Shown: one piece after another, positions 1-9,258 of the stretch
Layout: the number at the start of each line of letters is the position of its first letter
Numbering within the stretch: position 1 is the first letter of the stretch
Program-made: the position numbers and the translations under genes
Notes under the pieces: model-generated
The model's database searches: none
What the model saw: only the letters and a program-made list of their open reading frames with translations
What the model was told of the DNA's origin: nothing
From: Lactiplantibacillus herbarum
GTDB taxonomy: Bacteria > Bacillota > Bacilli > Lactobacillales > Lactobacillaceae
Length of the DNA: 64,000 nucleotides
NCBI RefSeq assembly: GCF_001039045.1
Contig: NZ_LFEE01000001.1
Span: 70,373 to 134,372, forward strand
Reading direction: 5' to 3'

Positions 1-1047
1 TTGTAATTCCTGAATCATATTATCGGGATTGGTAAACCGGTCATCATTGATGTCAATGAATTGTTCAAATGGTCGAACCTCTTGAGCCAAAGCTGCTAGA
101 TCACCAAAGTTATACTGATCATCTAATTCATGCCGGACACACTGTGCAATCCATAGTCCCATAATATTTTTCAGGAAGCGATAAGTTCCGTAAGCGCCCC
201 ATTCATTCGTATAATTCTCATGAAAGGCTTGGAGACCGTTTTCTGGAACATTCAATTCTGTTCCTAGTAATGACCACGTTCCAGAACTTAAGAATGCCCA
301 CCGATCACCTTCACCCGGCGTTCCTACTACGGCTGAGGCTGTATCATGAGTCGCAACTGTAATGACTTCAACATCTGGAATATCATACTGTTCATGCCAC
401 TTATGACTAACGTTGCCTAAGATAGTCCCTGATTCAACTAATCTTGGGAACTGGTCTTGAGAAACGTTGACCTTTCCTAGCAAATCCTTATCAAATAGGC
501 CTACACGTAGATTGAGCATTTGCGTCGTTGATGCATTTGTAATTTCAGTAACCGCATTGCCAGTCAAAACGTAAGCCAGATAATCAGGCATCATCATGAT
601 TTTATCGGTCTTAGATAGTAACTCATGGTTCTCTTTATAGAGCTGATACAACGTGTTAAAATCCTGAAATTGGATACCCGTTTTCTCATAGATGTACTCT
701 CTAGGCAGATCACTAGTTAATTGCTGAATGGCATTGTGCGTACGTTTATCACGATAGCTAATTGGGTCTTCCAATTTTTGACCATCCGCACCCACTAGCA
801 CGTAATCCACTGCCCAGGTATCAATACCAAGCTTTACATCACTAATACCCATCTGTTTAACTTTTTCAAGACCACTAAAGATCTCGTGAATTAGATGATC
901 AACATCCCAGCGATCATGGCCATCTCGCAACGCAAATCCATTTGAAAAACGATGAACTTCCTGTAAGGTTATTTGACCTGATTTTTGTTGACCAAGCATC
1001 AATCGACCACTCGACGCTCCAATGTCAACGGCAATATAAGATTCCAT
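1..1047 (-). CDS. rhaB: Rhamnulokinase (C-terminus outside window)
   Basis: Partial gene running off the left edge of the window. Reading leftward from the ATG at 1047 gives a protein beginning [15 protein letters not shown], the phosphate-binding start of FGGY-family carbohydrate kinases; [15 protein letters not shown] and [10 protein letters not shown] blocks follow and are typical of rhamnulokinase. It would phosphorylate L-rhamnulose to L-rhamnulose-1-phosphate in the cytoplasm. About 349 codons are visible of roughly 480-490 usual for the family. The start codon overlaps the stop of the upstream permease by one base (TAATG), so the two are translationally coupled in one operon. Confidence 0.92.
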   Translation of the reverse strand, partial: MESYIAVDIGASSGRLMLGQQKSGQITLQEVHRFSNGFALRDGHDRWDVDHLIHEIFSGLEKVKQMGISDVKLGIDTWAVDYVLVGADGQKLEDPISYRDKRTHNAIQQLTSDLPREYIYEKTGIQFQDFNTLYQLYKENHELLSKTDKIMMMPDYLAYVLTGNAVTEITNASTTQMLNLRVGLFDKDLLGKVNVSQDQFPRLVESGTILGNVSHKWHEQYDIPDVEVITVATHDTASAVVGTPGEGDRWAFLSSGTWSLLGTELNVPENGLQAFHENYTNEWGAYGTYRFLKNIMGLWIAQCVRHELDDQYNFGDLAALAQEVRPFEQFIDINDDRFTNPDNMIQELQ

Positions 1048-2366
1048 TACTTCACATCCTCAGTAGTTTCTGATTTAATTTCTTCTACATGACTGCTTTG
1101 ATCAAGTTCATCACCATAACGTTCTTTCGTAATTTGATCTAACGATTTTCCCCGTGTTTGTGGTGTCCAGATAATTCCGATGATTAGAGAGATAACTAGT
1201 AAACCAATCATGAACGTTCCGGCAGCTTTGAAGCCCATTGTTGTCAGAATTGTTGGGAAGATAATTGACCAAATACCAGCCGATCCCCGGACAATGAAGA
1301 ACATCACACCTTGTGATCCGGCTCGGTACTTAGTTGGGAACAATTCGGTCGCCCAGAGTGCATACCAAGCTTGCGCACCGATACCAGCAGAGATACCCCA
1401 AACAGCAACGAAGATCCAAAGGCTAATCCAGTTCATTCCAGAATAAGTTAAGATAATCCATGAAGCGACTGCCATTGCACCACCAACACCGAAGAAAATA
1501 CGATGGTTAGCACGATCACCATACTTGGCAAAGCCTAGATAAGTGGCAATGGCCGTGAATACCCAGAGAACTGCTTGTAATAAGTTGGCCTGCATATTAG
1601 TTAAGCCACCTGCTGTTTCATAAACAAATGGCATGAAGAAGCCCATTGCTCCGGCAACCAGGTTCCAGAACATATATACACCAATCAAGAATAATAATGT
1701 TTTAATATTAATCATGTTAGAGAACAAATCGCGGTATGGATGTGGCTTTTCGCCCGTTGCTTTTTCCAACTGCTTCTGTTCAACCCAAACGGGTGATTCT
1801 TCCAGTTTGCTTTGCATACGCCATGCAATAAAGGCGACGATGGTTAAGAAAATAAATAAGATCCGGTTACCCATTACACCAAGTGGTGATAATGCAACCC
1901 CGGCGGCAAAAATAATAGCGGGACCAAGTGACCATGCAAACTGTGAAATTCCGATATTTTCAGCTCGGTTAGTTGAACCTGATGTTTCAGATATATAAGT
2001 CCAGGATGCTGGTACTCCGGCACCAACCGCAATCCCCGTAATCATAAAACCAGCTAGTAACATTGGAAAGTTAACGGACAACGCAACGATGATCGTTCCG
2101 ACCATGTAAACTAACATGTCGTAAGTGTAAATGACTTTTCGACCATACTTATCTGACAAATGACCACCAATTAACGCCCCAATTGCAGAGCCAAACGCAT
2201 TGGCACTCAATGCACCTAACAATCCAACTTGGAAACTAGATAAGCCCAACGCTTTCGTCCAAAGCGTTAACCCACTAGCACCTGCGACAATCGAACCTGA
2301 ATCTAAAAAGTTTGTGATTGATACAGCAATTGTGGAACCGTGTGATTTACCATTATCATTGCTCAT
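1047..2366 (-). CDS. MFS sugar permease, probable rhamnose (or rhamnoside) uptake
   Basis: A 439-residue major facilitator superfamily protein with about twelve hydrophobic segments. The loop motif [11 protein letters not shown] (near residue 70) is the MFS signature between TM2 and TM3, and the C-terminal [11 protein letters not shown] resembles the PETRGKSLEEI motif of sugar porters. A strong GGAGG site sits 11 bases before the ATG. It overlaps rhaB by one base, so rhamnose or a rhamnose-containing oligosaccharide is the likely substrate. A near-consensus cre site lies directly upstream (2389-2402). The substrate is inferred from context only. Confidence 0.85.
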   Translation of the reverse strand: MSNDNGKSHGSTIAVSITNFLDSGSIVAGASGLTLWTKALGLSSFQVGLLGALSANAFGSAIGALIGGHLSDKYGRKVIYTYDMLVYMVGTIIVALSVNFPMLLAGFMITGIAVGAGVPASWTYISETSGSTNRAENIGISQFAWSLGPAIIFAAGVALSPLGVMGNRILFIFLTIVAFIAWRMQSKLEESPVWVEQKQLEKATGEKPHPYRDLFSNMINIKTLLFLIGVYMFWNLVAGAMGFFMPFVYETAGGLTNMQANLLQAVLWVFTAIATYLGFAKYGDRANHRIFFGVGGAMAVASWIILTYSGMNWISLWIFVAVWGISAGIGAQAWYALWATELFPTKYRAGSQGVMFFIVRGSAGIWSIIFPTILTTMGFKAAGTFMIGLLVISLIIGIIWTPQTRGKSLDQITKERYGDELDQSSHVEEIKSETTEDVK

Positions 2367-2388
2367 TTCAAAACAACCTCCTATATAA

Positions 2389-2402
2389 AGTAACCGCTTT
2401 CA
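2389..2402 (-). promoter_or_regulatory. cre-like catabolite repression site upstream of the rhamnose permease operon
   Basis: On the minus strand the sequence reads TGAAAGCGGTTACT, close to the CcpA-binding consensus TGWAARCGYTWNCW. It lies 22 bases before the start codon of the permease, a position suited to repression of the permease-rhaB transcript when preferred sugars are present. Confidence 0.7.
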
Positions 2403-2495
2403 TTAATTTATAAATACATTTTACCTATTATCATCTAGGTGCTACAATGACATTTATAAGGATAGTTCGTATCATATTTACAGGGAGGATTGTGA

Positions 2496-3470
2496 ATGAA
2501 CACACGTGTTTTAAATCTTTTAAAGCAGCCAACATTAATTGAAAAAGAGCAATCAACATCGCATGAATTTGTTGAAGACATGCCGTCCTATGCCATTAAC
2601 ACAGAACTTTCACAAGAAGAACATACTCGAGTACTGAGCAACTACTTTTTTAGAAATAAAGATATCTACATCAGTCGACACAACCGTTACGCAGATTACC
2701 CGTCTCATACTCATACCTTCCTGGAAATGAATTATGTTCTACAAGGAAGCGTTCATGAAGTCGTTGACGGTAAATCAATTACACTTCATACGGGTGATTT
2801 GCTTTTACTAGATGTTGGTTCCACACATTCAATTGCAGCGCTTAGCAACAATGACATATTAATCAATATTCTATTTAGAACTAAAAATATCAGCATTAAT
2901 TTACTGAGTGATTTACGTCGAAGTAACAATATTCTCTATGAGTTTCTGCTAAATCAAGTTATCAGCGATACTAGCAAGAAAAGAGATTATTTATTGTTCC
3001 CCAAAAAACGTAGTACTGCGATTCAAGAAACCCTTGATCGTATTATTGACGAGTACTACTTGAAACATGACTTTGCTAACAGCATCATCAAGTCTTATTT
3101 ATCTATATTACTGGTTCAATTAGTTCGCGAGTATCCACTCAATCACCCTCACCAAGAAAGTAAAACCCGTTTGCTTGCGATTCAAATTCTAAAAGATGTC
3201 GCTGCCGAATATAAAACGATCAGCCTGAATGATCTAGCTGATCGTTATAACTACAATAAAAACTATTTAAGTAATATCTTTAAGAGCGAAGTTGGCCAAA
3301 CTTTTAGTGAGGTACTAACCAGACAACGTCTTATACAAGCGCGAACACTAATCACATCAACTTCACTTCCTGTAACCTCTATTATGAGCCAGGTTGGTAT
3401 AACTAATAAAACCTTTTTTTATAAGAAGTATAAAGAGTTCTATCACTCCACACCAAGCAACGATCGTTAA
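2496..3470 (+). CDS. AraC-family transcriptional regulator (rhamnose-operon type)
   Basis: A 324-residue regulator. Residues about 55-130 form a cupin-like sugar-sensing domain (HTHTFLEMNYVLQGSV, then GDLLLLDVGSTHSI). Residues about 225-320 form the double helix-turn-helix AraC DNA-binding domain (ISLNDLADRYNYNKNYLSNIFKSEVGQTFSEVL, shown here in part). The GGGAGG site precedes ATG at 2496. It is divergent from the permease-rhaB operon, sharing about 130 bases of promoter space, which suggests it controls that operon. It is clearly paralogous to the next gene: both carry HEFV.D and FFRNKDIY.S.HNRYA.YP.HTH. Confidence 0.88.
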   Translation: MNTRVLNLLKQPTLIEKEQSTSHEFVEDMPSYAINTELSQEEHTRVLSNYFFRNKDIYISRHNRYADYPSHTHTFLEMNYVLQGSVHEVVDGKSITLHTGDLLLLDVGSTHSIAALSNNDILINILFRTKNISINLLSDLRRSNNILYEFLLNQVISDTSKKRDYLLFPKKRSTAIQETLDRIIDEYYLKHDFANSIIKSYLSILLVQLVREYPLNHPHQESKTRLLAIQILKDVAAEYKTISLNDLADRYNYNKNYLSNIFKSEVGQTFSEVLTRQRLIQARTLITSTSLPVTSIMSQVGITNKTFFYKKYKEFYHSTPSNDR

Positions 3471-3482
3471 CAACACCAATAA

Positions 3483-4460
3483 TTAATGATTACGCGTTTC
3501 TGTAGGTAAATGCCCATACTTCTCTTGATATTTGTTGTAGAAATAATTCTTGTTCGAGAAGCCGACTTGCCGAATAATTTGCGAAACTGGCAACTTAGTA
3601 GAGGTAATAAGTAATTGCGCCTGTAATAATTTTTGCTGATTAAGCAATTCTGTAAACGTACTGCCCGTCTTTTTCTTGATTAAATTACTTAGATAATACC
3701 GATTATAGTTTAATTCTTTAGCTACTGACTGAAGAGATACCGTGGCGTAACCTTTCTCAATATCCTTCAAAACAGTCAAGACAACGTGATCATTCAATCG
3801 CTGCTTTGATTTATCCATAATTTCACTTTGATAGTCTCTGACTAGCGTAATTAACAGAATTGGTAGGTAGCTACTAATAATTTGATTTGAGAAATTTCTG
3901 GAAAAGAAATACTCTAACAAAACCGTATCAATGATATGCGTAACTTCTGAATCGCCATGCTTCTTAAAGCAAATAAAAAGCGGTTCTGTCTGGTTACGCG
4001 TGGGTGTATTCATCAAAAAATTAAACAAGACACTTTCTGAATCGTACAGTTTATCCAATAAATCAAGATGAATTGCTTTATTCCTAAACAAAATATTAAT
4101 TAAAATATCGTCATCACCAAGTTCTTCCAAACTATGTGAACTACCAACATTCAGCAAAACAACGTCTCCCGTATTAAGCTCTACACGATTACCATCAATA
4201 TATTGCGTACAATGCCCTGAGTACATGTAATTTAATTCCAGAAACTGATGTGTATGTAATGGATATTTCGCATAGCGATTATGCTTACTGACATAAATAT
4301 CTTTATTTCTAAAAAAATGACGATTATTCAAATGTATGAAACTGTCATCGCTAGCATCAATTGTATCGTCTGGCAAATCTTGTACAAATTCATGCGTTTG
4401 CTTTTGGATTTTTTCAACATCCGTTAATTGGTGTAATAAATCATCTAATTGTTTATTCAA
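3483..4460 (-). CDS. AraC-family transcriptional regulator, paralogue of the neighbour
   Basis: A 325-residue AraC regulator with an N-terminal cupin sensor (HTHQFLELNYMYSGH, GDVVLLNVGSSHSL) and a C-terminal double HTH domain ending near the stop. I place the start at a TTG (4460). The sequence from there, MNKQLDDLLHQ, aligns with the paralogue's MNTRVLNLLKQ, and AGGGG lies 9 bases upstream; the GTG at 4469 abuts that ribosome-binding site. It converges with the paralogue, with only 12 bases between their ends. It is divergent from the isomerase-like gene at 4618, and a cre site lies between them. Confidence 0.85.
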   Translation of the reverse strand: MNKQLDDLLHQLTDVEKIQKQTHEFVQDLPDDTIDASDDSFIHLNNRHFFRNKDIYVSKHNRYAKYPLHTHQFLELNYMYSGHCTQYIDGNRVELNTGDVVLLNVGSSHSLEELGDDDILINILFRNKAIHLDLLDKLYDSESVLFNFLMNTPTRNQTEPLFICFKKHGDSEVTHIIDTVLLEYFFSRNFSNQIISSYLPILLITLVRDYQSEIMDKSKQRLNDHVVLTVLKDIEKGYATVSLQSVAKELNYNRYYLSNLIKKKTGSTFTELLNQQKLLQAQLLITSTKLPVSQIIRQVGFSNKNYFYNKYQEKYGHLPTETRNH

Positions 4461-4542
4461 AATAAGCACCCCTGTAAATTAGATACAAATAAGATTGAAA
4501 TACCATATTGTAAATACTATTGTATCATTGTTTAATTGATAA

Positions 4543-4556
4543 TGAAAACGTTGTCA
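4543..4556 (+). promoter_or_regulatory. cre site upstream of the isomerase/epimerase-like gene
   Basis: TGAAAACGTTGTCA matches the CcpA cre consensus closely. It lies 62 bases before the start of the gene at 4618 and in the divergent intergenic region shared with the AraC regulator. Confidence 0.7.
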
Positions 4557-4617
4557 ACGCTGATTTAAAGCAACTTCATTGTATAGATGATTAATTAAAA
4601 CTAGGAGACGATTATAA

Positions 4618-5457
4618 ATGAAAATTGGTATTCGTGCACATGATATTCATATTTTTGACGATCCAGAAAAACTGGCACTCAGCCTCGGTGAACATAACTT
4701 CCATTATGTCCAATTCGCTCCTCGCGTTTCCCTCGCTGGATTGACTCATGATGGTGCTAGCATTAATTTTGGACTTGCTAATCGCGTGAAACAAGCCTTT
4801 GATCAGCATAAAATCAAAATCGCTGTTTTAGGCTGCTACGTTAATATTATCGATCCTGACTCAGCTAAACGAGAACGGGTTCTTGCGCAGTTCAAAAAAT
4901 ACTTAGCGACTGCCAATACATTCGGTACTGAATTAGTTGCAACTGAGACAGGCAGCGTTGATCCTACTTTTCATAAAACCCCTAATAATTTCACAAAAAT
5001 TAAAATAGAAGAAACGATTGAGGTTATTCGTGATCTGGTGGCAACAGCTGAAAAAGTGGGTTGTCTAGTTGGCATCGAACCCGGTGTAAATCATCCAATC
5101 TATTCGCTGGCAACTACTAAAAAATTATTACAATCTATCCCTTCACCTAATCTACAGATTATTTTAGATCCAGGATCGCTTGTAATGGATGCTGACGATG
5201 ATCCAATTCAGATTCTGCAACAAAGCATTCATGACTTCGGAGAACGAATCTACGCCTATCACATAAAAGATTACATCTATCATGATAATCATATTGAAAT
5301 TACGCCGATCGGTTCAGGCTGCGTCGATATTGAAAGTATGCTAAGAACAATTAACGAGGCACAACCCAATGCCTATGCCATCGCCGACGAACTTTCAGCC
5401 GATAAAATTGAACAATCATTAACTCGACTACAAGAAATTGCTCAAAATATAAATTAA
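4618..5457 (+). CDS. Sugar phosphate isomerase/epimerase-like TIM-barrel protein
   Basis: A 279-residue protein of the xylose-isomerase-like / AP endonuclease 2 TIM-barrel family. Visible metal-site features are VATETGS (about residue 102), VGIEPGVNHP (about 158), ILDPGSLV (about 184), AYHIKDYI (about 221) and a C-terminal DE pair. Such enzymes isomerise or epimerise free sugars or inositol derivatives. Its place between rhamnose and uronide genes suggests a role in plant cell-wall sugar metabolism, but the substrate cannot be named. TAGGAGACG precedes the ATG. It ends at a bidirectional terminator shared with the convergent small gene. Confidence 0.8.
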   Translation: MKIGIRAHDIHIFDDPEKLALSLGEHNFHYVQFAPRVSLAGLTHDGASINFGLANRVKQAFDQHKIKIAVLGCYVNIIDPDSAKRERVLAQFKKYLATANTFGTELVATETGSVDPTFHKTPNNFTKIKIEETIEVIRDLVATAEKVGCLVGIEPGVNHPIYSLATTKKLLQSIPSPNLQIILDPGSLVMDADDDPIQILQQSIHDFGERIYAYHIKDYIYHDNHIEITPIGSGCVDIESMLRTINEAQPNAYAIADELSADKIEQSLTRLQEIAQNIN

Positions 5458-5480
5458 TAACATCAGGAACTCTAAACATC

Positions 5481-5515
5481 AAAAAGACTTGACCCAACTC
5501 GGATCAAGTCTTTTT
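5481..5515. terminator. Bidirectional rho-independent terminator
   Basis: Perfect 12-bp stem AAAAAGACTTGA / TCAAGTCTTTTT with an 11-base loop. The A-tract and T-tract flanks let it terminate both the plus gene ending at 5457 and the minus gene ending at 5521. Confidence 0.85.
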
Positions 5516-5520
5516 ATACG

Positions 5521-5757
5521 TTACCGTAATGTAATTGCATCAATTCCAGACGCTAACAAGCTGAAATCTAAGCCTTTAGCAGCATCAAATTGGCGATCTT
5601 CCAACGTATTAAATCGCTCCGCCATATAATAAGCTGTTAAATATCGCTTCAAAATTTCCTTTGATGCCTTTAAATCATCCGATTCTTCAGGATGAAAATT
5701 ATTCACAACCGCATACGCAAATTTCTCTTTGTCCAATTTAATTTTATCTTTGGCCAT
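5521..5757 (-). CDS. Small conserved hypothetical protein, paralogue of the 11869-12105 product
   Basis: A 78-residue soluble, charged protein of unknown function starting MAKDKIKLDKEKFAYAVV. An upstream in-frame GTG at 5769 lies inside the GGAG site, so I use the ATG at 5757. That gives exactly the same length as the second family member at 11869. The two share MAKDK, A.AVV, D..ASK..LKRYL.AY and FN.LE. No catalytic motif or membrane segment is seen. Both copies are monocistronic and sit in the pectin-use island next to sugar genes. Confidence 0.7.
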   Translation of the reverse strand: MAKDKIKLDKEKFAYAVVNNFHPEESDDLKASKEILKRYLTAYYMAERFNTLEDRQFDAAKGLDFSLLASGIDAITLR

Positions 5758-5831
5758 AGTGAAACACACTCCATTTCAAGTTTATTACTAATCCTAATTT
5801 TCTAAATTAGATAGTTAATTGCACCTCAATT

Positions 5832-5874
5832 AAAATAAACGGCGCCTCAAATATTGAGTGCACCGTTTATTTTT
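5832..5874 (-). terminator. Terminator after the GPH transporter
   Basis: A long AT-rich inverted repeat (AAATAAACGG...CTCAA / TTGAG...CCGTTTATTT) immediately downstream of the transporter stop at 5887. It ends in a T-run on the minus strand. Confidence 0.75.
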
Positions 5875-5886
5875 TGACCTAATTGC

Positions 5887-7341
5887 TTAAGCTTCTTTAG
5901 CACGGCGCGCTGCTAATTCAGCATCCACTGCGTCAATCTTCTTCTTACTTAATGGATACCAGAAAATAAGAATTAGAGCACCAATGGCTAAACACGTTGC
6001 TGGAATCAGGTTAGCAATTGTATATATCCTGTTAACAACTGCTGTTGGTTGTGTTGCCCCACCAGTAGTCGATGAGATGTAGCCAATAGCAGTTAACATA
6101 AATCCACCAACAAAGCCACCAATTGCTTGAGCAACTTTTCGGGCAAAGGAGTTAACACCATAAACAGTCCCATCTTCCCGGAAACCAGTTAGATATTGAT
6201 GGTAGTCAATAACATCTGTAATAAATGCCCAAACCATCAAGTTAAACATCCCCGAACCTAAAGTAGCCAAGAATAAGAGAACTAAATATAACCAAGGATT
6301 TGTAATGTGCATGAAGTACATCAATAAGTACATTGCAGCCCCAAATAGTAAGCAAACAATTGAAGCTTCACGTTTACCAACATTTTTGATCAATTTTGTG
6401 GCAAATGGAGCTAATACAACCACAGTCCCATACGTGAACAATAAGGCAATTGATAAAGCTTGTTTATTTTTAAAATAGTCTGTAAAGAGATAAGTTGCTA
6501 AGGTTCCTGACAAGTTTTGGTTAATAACAATAAACAGGTCACACACAACCAATGACATCAGTGCACGGTTTGTAAATAAACCTTTAATTAATTTACCCGC
6601 ACTAACCTTTTCAGTCTTTTCAACCTGAACCCGTTCAGTAGTTAAGCGATAAGTAACGTTATAAGCAATAAATGCAATAATGGCGCAGAGCATAGAAACC
6701 ATGAAGAAACGATTAGTTGAAACAACTTGTTGACCGTTAGCTAAGGTTTTGTATACCAATAGAGGAATCATAAAACCAGTAGTTGCACCACCAATGGCAG
6801 AACCAACACTACGGAATGTTGATAATGAAGCACGATCATCAGGATTATCACTAATAGCACTAGCCATTGAACCGTAAGGAATGTTGATACAAGAGTTCAC
6901 AACCCCATATACCAGGTAAGTAATGAAAATGTAAATAATTTTTGCGGTCATACCCCAGTTGTTAACAAATGGTAAGAAAAGAATAACTGTAATTGCACAG
7001 AATGGGTATTTCATCTTACGAACCCAAGGACGGAAACGTCCAGCATCTGTTAATTTAGCCACATCGGCCATCCGACCAACGGTAACATCCGCGAAAGCAT
7101 CAATAATCCGGGCTGTTAAGAACAAGATCCCAACAATTGCACCTGAAATTCCTAATGCATTCGTATAGTAAATAGTTAAGAAACTATTGACCAATCCTAA
7201 AATAAAACAATTTCCTAAATCGCCAAACATATAACCAATCTTGTCTCGCATCCCAAAGGGCTTAAAATCTTTTTTAACCATTTGGACGCCAGCCGTGGCT
7301 GGTGAAACATCGGTCGTTGTTGCTGAATCAGCTACTTTCAT
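5887..7341 (-). CDS. GPH-family glycoside/uronide:cation symporter
   Basis: A 484-residue membrane protein with about twelve TM segments. The opening (GMRDKIGYMFGDLGNCFI) and the loop ARIIDAFADVTVGRMAD, typical of the glycoside-pentoside-hexuronide symporter family, begin near residues 30 and 87. RFRPWVR after the second loop is also characteristic. The gene lies just downstream of a GH88/105-type hydrolase, so an unsaturated (rhamno)galacturonide is the likely substrate (inference). AAGGAGCG precedes the ATG. A cre site sits in the short gap between the hydrolase and this gene. Confidence 0.87.
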   Translation of the reverse strand: MKVADSATTTDVSPATAGVQMVKKDFKPFGMRDKIGYMFGDLGNCFILGLVNSFLTIYYTNALGISGAIVGILFLTARIIDAFADVTVGRMADVAKLTDAGRFRPWVRKMKYPFCAITVILFLPFVNNWGMTAKIIYIFITYLVYGVVNSCINIPYGSMASAISDNPDDRASLSTFRSVGSAIGGATTGFMIPLLVYKTLANGQQVVSTNRFFMVSMLCAIIAFIAYNVTYRLTTERVQVEKTEKVSAGKLIKGLFTNRALMSLVVCDLFIVINQNLSGTLATYLFTDYFKNKQALSIALLFTYGTVVVLAPFATKLIKNVGKREASIVCLLFGAAMYLLMYFMHITNPWLYLVLLFLATLGSGMFNLMVWAFITDVIDYHQYLTGFREDGTVYGVNSFARKVAQAIGGFVGGFMLTAIGYISSTTGGATQPTAVVNRIYTIANLIPATCLAIGALILIFWYPLSKKKIDAVDAELAARRAKEA

Positions 7342-7411
7342 GTTTAAAACGCTCCTTACTATATTGAGTCTGTTAGACTTACTGAACAGCTTGGGTACTC
7401 ATTCGCCATTT

Positions 7412-7425
7412 AGTAAGCGCTGTCA
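7412..7425 (-). promoter_or_regulatory. cre site upstream of the GPH transporter
   Basis: Minus-strand TGACAGCGCTTACT matches the cre consensus in all but one or two positions. It sits in the 86-base gap between the hydrolase stop (7428) and the transporter start (7341), so the transporter may have its own CcpA-controlled promoter as well as read-through. Confidence 0.6.
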
Positions 7426-7427
7426 TT

Positions 7428-8522
7428 TTAGAAAAATTCCTTTAAATATTCAGTTAATGCCAGAGCAGCCATTGATTGTCCATAAGGCATATTTGAAATC
7501 TTGATGCCATTGTAGAAGTCTTTGGTTTCACCCATGGGCGTTCCTGCAGAGGTCTTATCCAAGGCACCAGTTTCATCGATATTGTCGAACAATGCATGAA
7601 TCCCTTTCATCGCAACGTCGCGATAGGTGTCATCAATAAGATGTTCATGCATTGCCTTCAAAATCCCATAAGTAAATCCAGCCGTTGCAGAGCCTTCAAG
7701 ATAAGTGTTTGGATCGTTAACTAACGTATGCCACAAACCACTCTCATCTTGATACTTAGCTAGTGCTTCGATTTGATACTCGAGATTCATGGTCACAAAC
7801 TCACGGAATGAATCACCCTCAGGCAAATCTAACAAGCATAGTAGTTCAGGGAAGGCAATTGTGATCCAAGAATTTCCGCGACCCCAGAATGCACCGGCAA
7901 AATTATCACGTCGTTTGAAACTCCAGCCATGGTACCAAAGTCCAGTCTGCTTATCTTGTAAGAACTGAATATGTAACAGAACCTGTTTTTTGGCTTCTTC
8001 AATGTACTCCGGCTTGTTCAATGTTTTACCCAATTTTGCCAGCGTCAAAATACTCATCATTAGCGTATCAGCCCACATTTCATCAGGGTTTAAATCCCCA
8101 AACGTAACGTGCTGGAAGCCACCTTTTTCCGTACGGGGCAAGCGATAGTATAACCAGTCTCCCCAAGCTTCAAGATGTGGAATATAGCTACGGTTACCGG
8201 TTTCCTCATAAAGATAAGCTAGTGTCAACATTTGCACCATCGTGTTAATGTTCTTTTCAACAGGTTCCAGTGCAAAATGATCATCATACCATTTAACAAG
8301 TCTATCTAGAACATATTGCTTACGCGTTAGCTTGTAGTACTTCATCATTCCGTATAAACCTACGCCAGAAGTCCATTCCCAGAAGTCGAAACTCTTATTA
8401 TCGATAATTGATCCATCCGCAACTTTAATTGAAAATTCACCAGTTGGATCACTCAAATGAATTTCATTATCGACAAGTAAATCGATTTTACTTTCGATGT
8501 CTTTTTTTTCGTATTGTGCCAT
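7428..8522 (-). CDS. Unsaturated rhamnogalacturonyl hydrolase-like glycosidase (GH88/GH105)
   Basis: A 364-residue protein without signal peptide that matches the YteR/YesR-type (alpha/alpha)6 barrel. DEMWADTLMMS carries the likely catalytic Asp (residue 152; the family's key Asp is in the same context). WGRGNSW and DESGLWHT...YLEGSATAGFTYGI are conserved blocks. The family hydrates the double bond of terminal 4,5-unsaturated uronic acid and releases rhamnose plus unsaturated GalA from lyase products. Cytoplasmic location fits uptake of the intact disaccharide by the neighbouring transporter. GGGAGTGG precedes the start. A cre site and a LacI operator lie upstream. Confidence 0.87.
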   Translation of the reverse strand: MAQYEKKDIESKIDLLVDNEIHLSDPTGEFSIKVADGSIIDNKSFDFWEWTSGVGLYGMMKYYKLTRKQYVLDRLVKWYDDHFALEPVEKNINTMVQMLTLAYLYEETGNRSYIPHLEAWGDWLYYRLPRTEKGGFQHVTFGDLNPDEMWADTLMMSILTLAKLGKTLNKPEYIEEAKKQVLLHIQFLQDKQTGLWYHGWSFKRRDNFAGAFWGRGNSWITIAFPELLCLLDLPEGDSFREFVTMNLEYQIEALAKYQDESGLWHTLVNDPNTYLEGSATAGFTYGILKAMHEHLIDDTYRDVAMKGIHALFDNIDETGALDKTSAGTPMGETKDFYNGIKISNMPYGQSMAALALTEYLKEFF

Positions 8523-8568
8523 GCTATATCCACTCCCTAAACCTTAAATAGTATTGATATCGCTCAAT

Positions 8569-8582
8569 TGCAACCGCTTACA
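8569..8582 (-). promoter_or_regulatory. cre site upstream of the GH88/105 gene
   Basis: Minus-strand TGTAAGCGGTTGCA fits the CcpA site consensus and lies about 47 bases before the hydrolase start codon. Confidence 0.65.
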
Positions 8583-8652
8583 AGTTACATTTAATAACAA
8601 TTTCACATTCTCCGCAATATCAGTATTACATGCTCTTTGTACCACATATGCA

Positions 8653-8666
8653 GGAAACCGGTTTAC
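8653..8666. promoter_or_regulatory. LacI-type operator upstream of the GH88/105 gene
   Basis: GGAAACCGGTTTAC differs by one base from the perfect palindrome GTAAACCGGTTTAC found upstream of the UlaA-type gene (10567-10580). The centre CCGG flanked by A/T arms is the usual LacI-family operator layout. It links the hydrolase to the LacI regulator at 10703. The remaining part of this 337-base non-coding stretch holds a cre site and the terminator of the cupin gene. Confidence 0.65.
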
Positions 8667-8805
8667 AAAGTTTTCCTATCCCTCCGCAATCTCTTATAAA
8701 CACTTATATAACAGCATTCATAGACAGTGGGCCTCATATGGAAGCAGCTCACAAAAACTAGACCTACGACATAATCCAACCACTAATATCTTTTTCACTT
8801 GTACA

Positions 8806-8844
8806 AAAAAGCAGGTCATTGACACAATCAATGATCTGCTTTTT
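8806..8844 (-). terminator. Terminator after the KdgF-like cupin gene
   Basis: A 17-bp stem (AAAAAGCAGGTCATTGA pairing with TCAATGATCTGCTTTTT, one mismatch) with a 5-base loop, just past the stop at 8860. It yields a T-run on the minus strand. Confidence 0.8.
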
Positions 8845-8859
8845 GTTTACTTGTAATAA

Positions 8860-9207
8860 TTAGAGAAAGTCTTCCCGGATGGGCGTAAACGAATCAAGCA
8901 ACCGGCTATCATCTTCTAACGGAATACAACCGTGTTCATGATCACTTGGGAAGTAAATACTATCGCCAACATGTACTTCTTGAATATCCGTATGATCTGC
9001 ATATTTAATTGCGAATTTGAATGAACCCTTCAAAACGTATGTTGTCTGCACATGAATATGATGATGAAACGGAATGGTGGTATCTGGAGCCAAACCATGT
9101 TCGAATATACACAACGTATTCATCAACCCATCTCCATAAGCCAATGTCTTGCGTAACGTGTTATCATCAACCCGGTCTAATTTAATTTCGCTATCTTTAA
9201 AAAACAT
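8860..9207 (-). CDS. kdgF: KdgF-like cupin (unsaturated uronate ring-opening)
   Basis: A 115-residue single-domain cupin. The metal-binding motif is FHHHIHVQTTYVLKGSFKF (residues about 47-66), followed by GDSIYFPSDHEHGC. The C-terminal FTPIREDFL is a hallmark of KdgF pectin-degradation proteins. KdgF converts 4,5-unsaturated galacturonate to 5-keto-4-deoxyuronate, the substrate of KduI, which is also encoded in this window. It sits between the hydrolase that would release unsaturated GalA and a PTS membrane gene. AAAGGATG precedes the ATG. Assignment rests on motif similarity and context. Confidence 0.8.
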   Translation of the reverse strand: MFFKDSEIKLDRVDDNTLRKTLAYGDGLMNTLCIFEHGLAPDTTIPFHHHIHVQTTYVLKGSFKFAIKYADHTDIQEVHVGDSIYFPSDHEHGCIPLEDDSRLLDSFTPIREDFL

Positions 9208-9258
9208 AATCCATCATCCTTTCAAATTTTACCTTTTATAATTTTAATTACCTAAAAC

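Noticed and set aside
1180..1998. Plus-strand ORFs inside the MFS permease gene
   Set aside because: They are antisense to a well-supported transporter, have no ribosome-binding site and no recognisable domain.
8554..8856. A 100-codon plus-strand ORF in the gap upstream of the hydrolase
   Set aside because: It crosses the cre site, the LacI operator and the cupin terminator, and the translation looks random.
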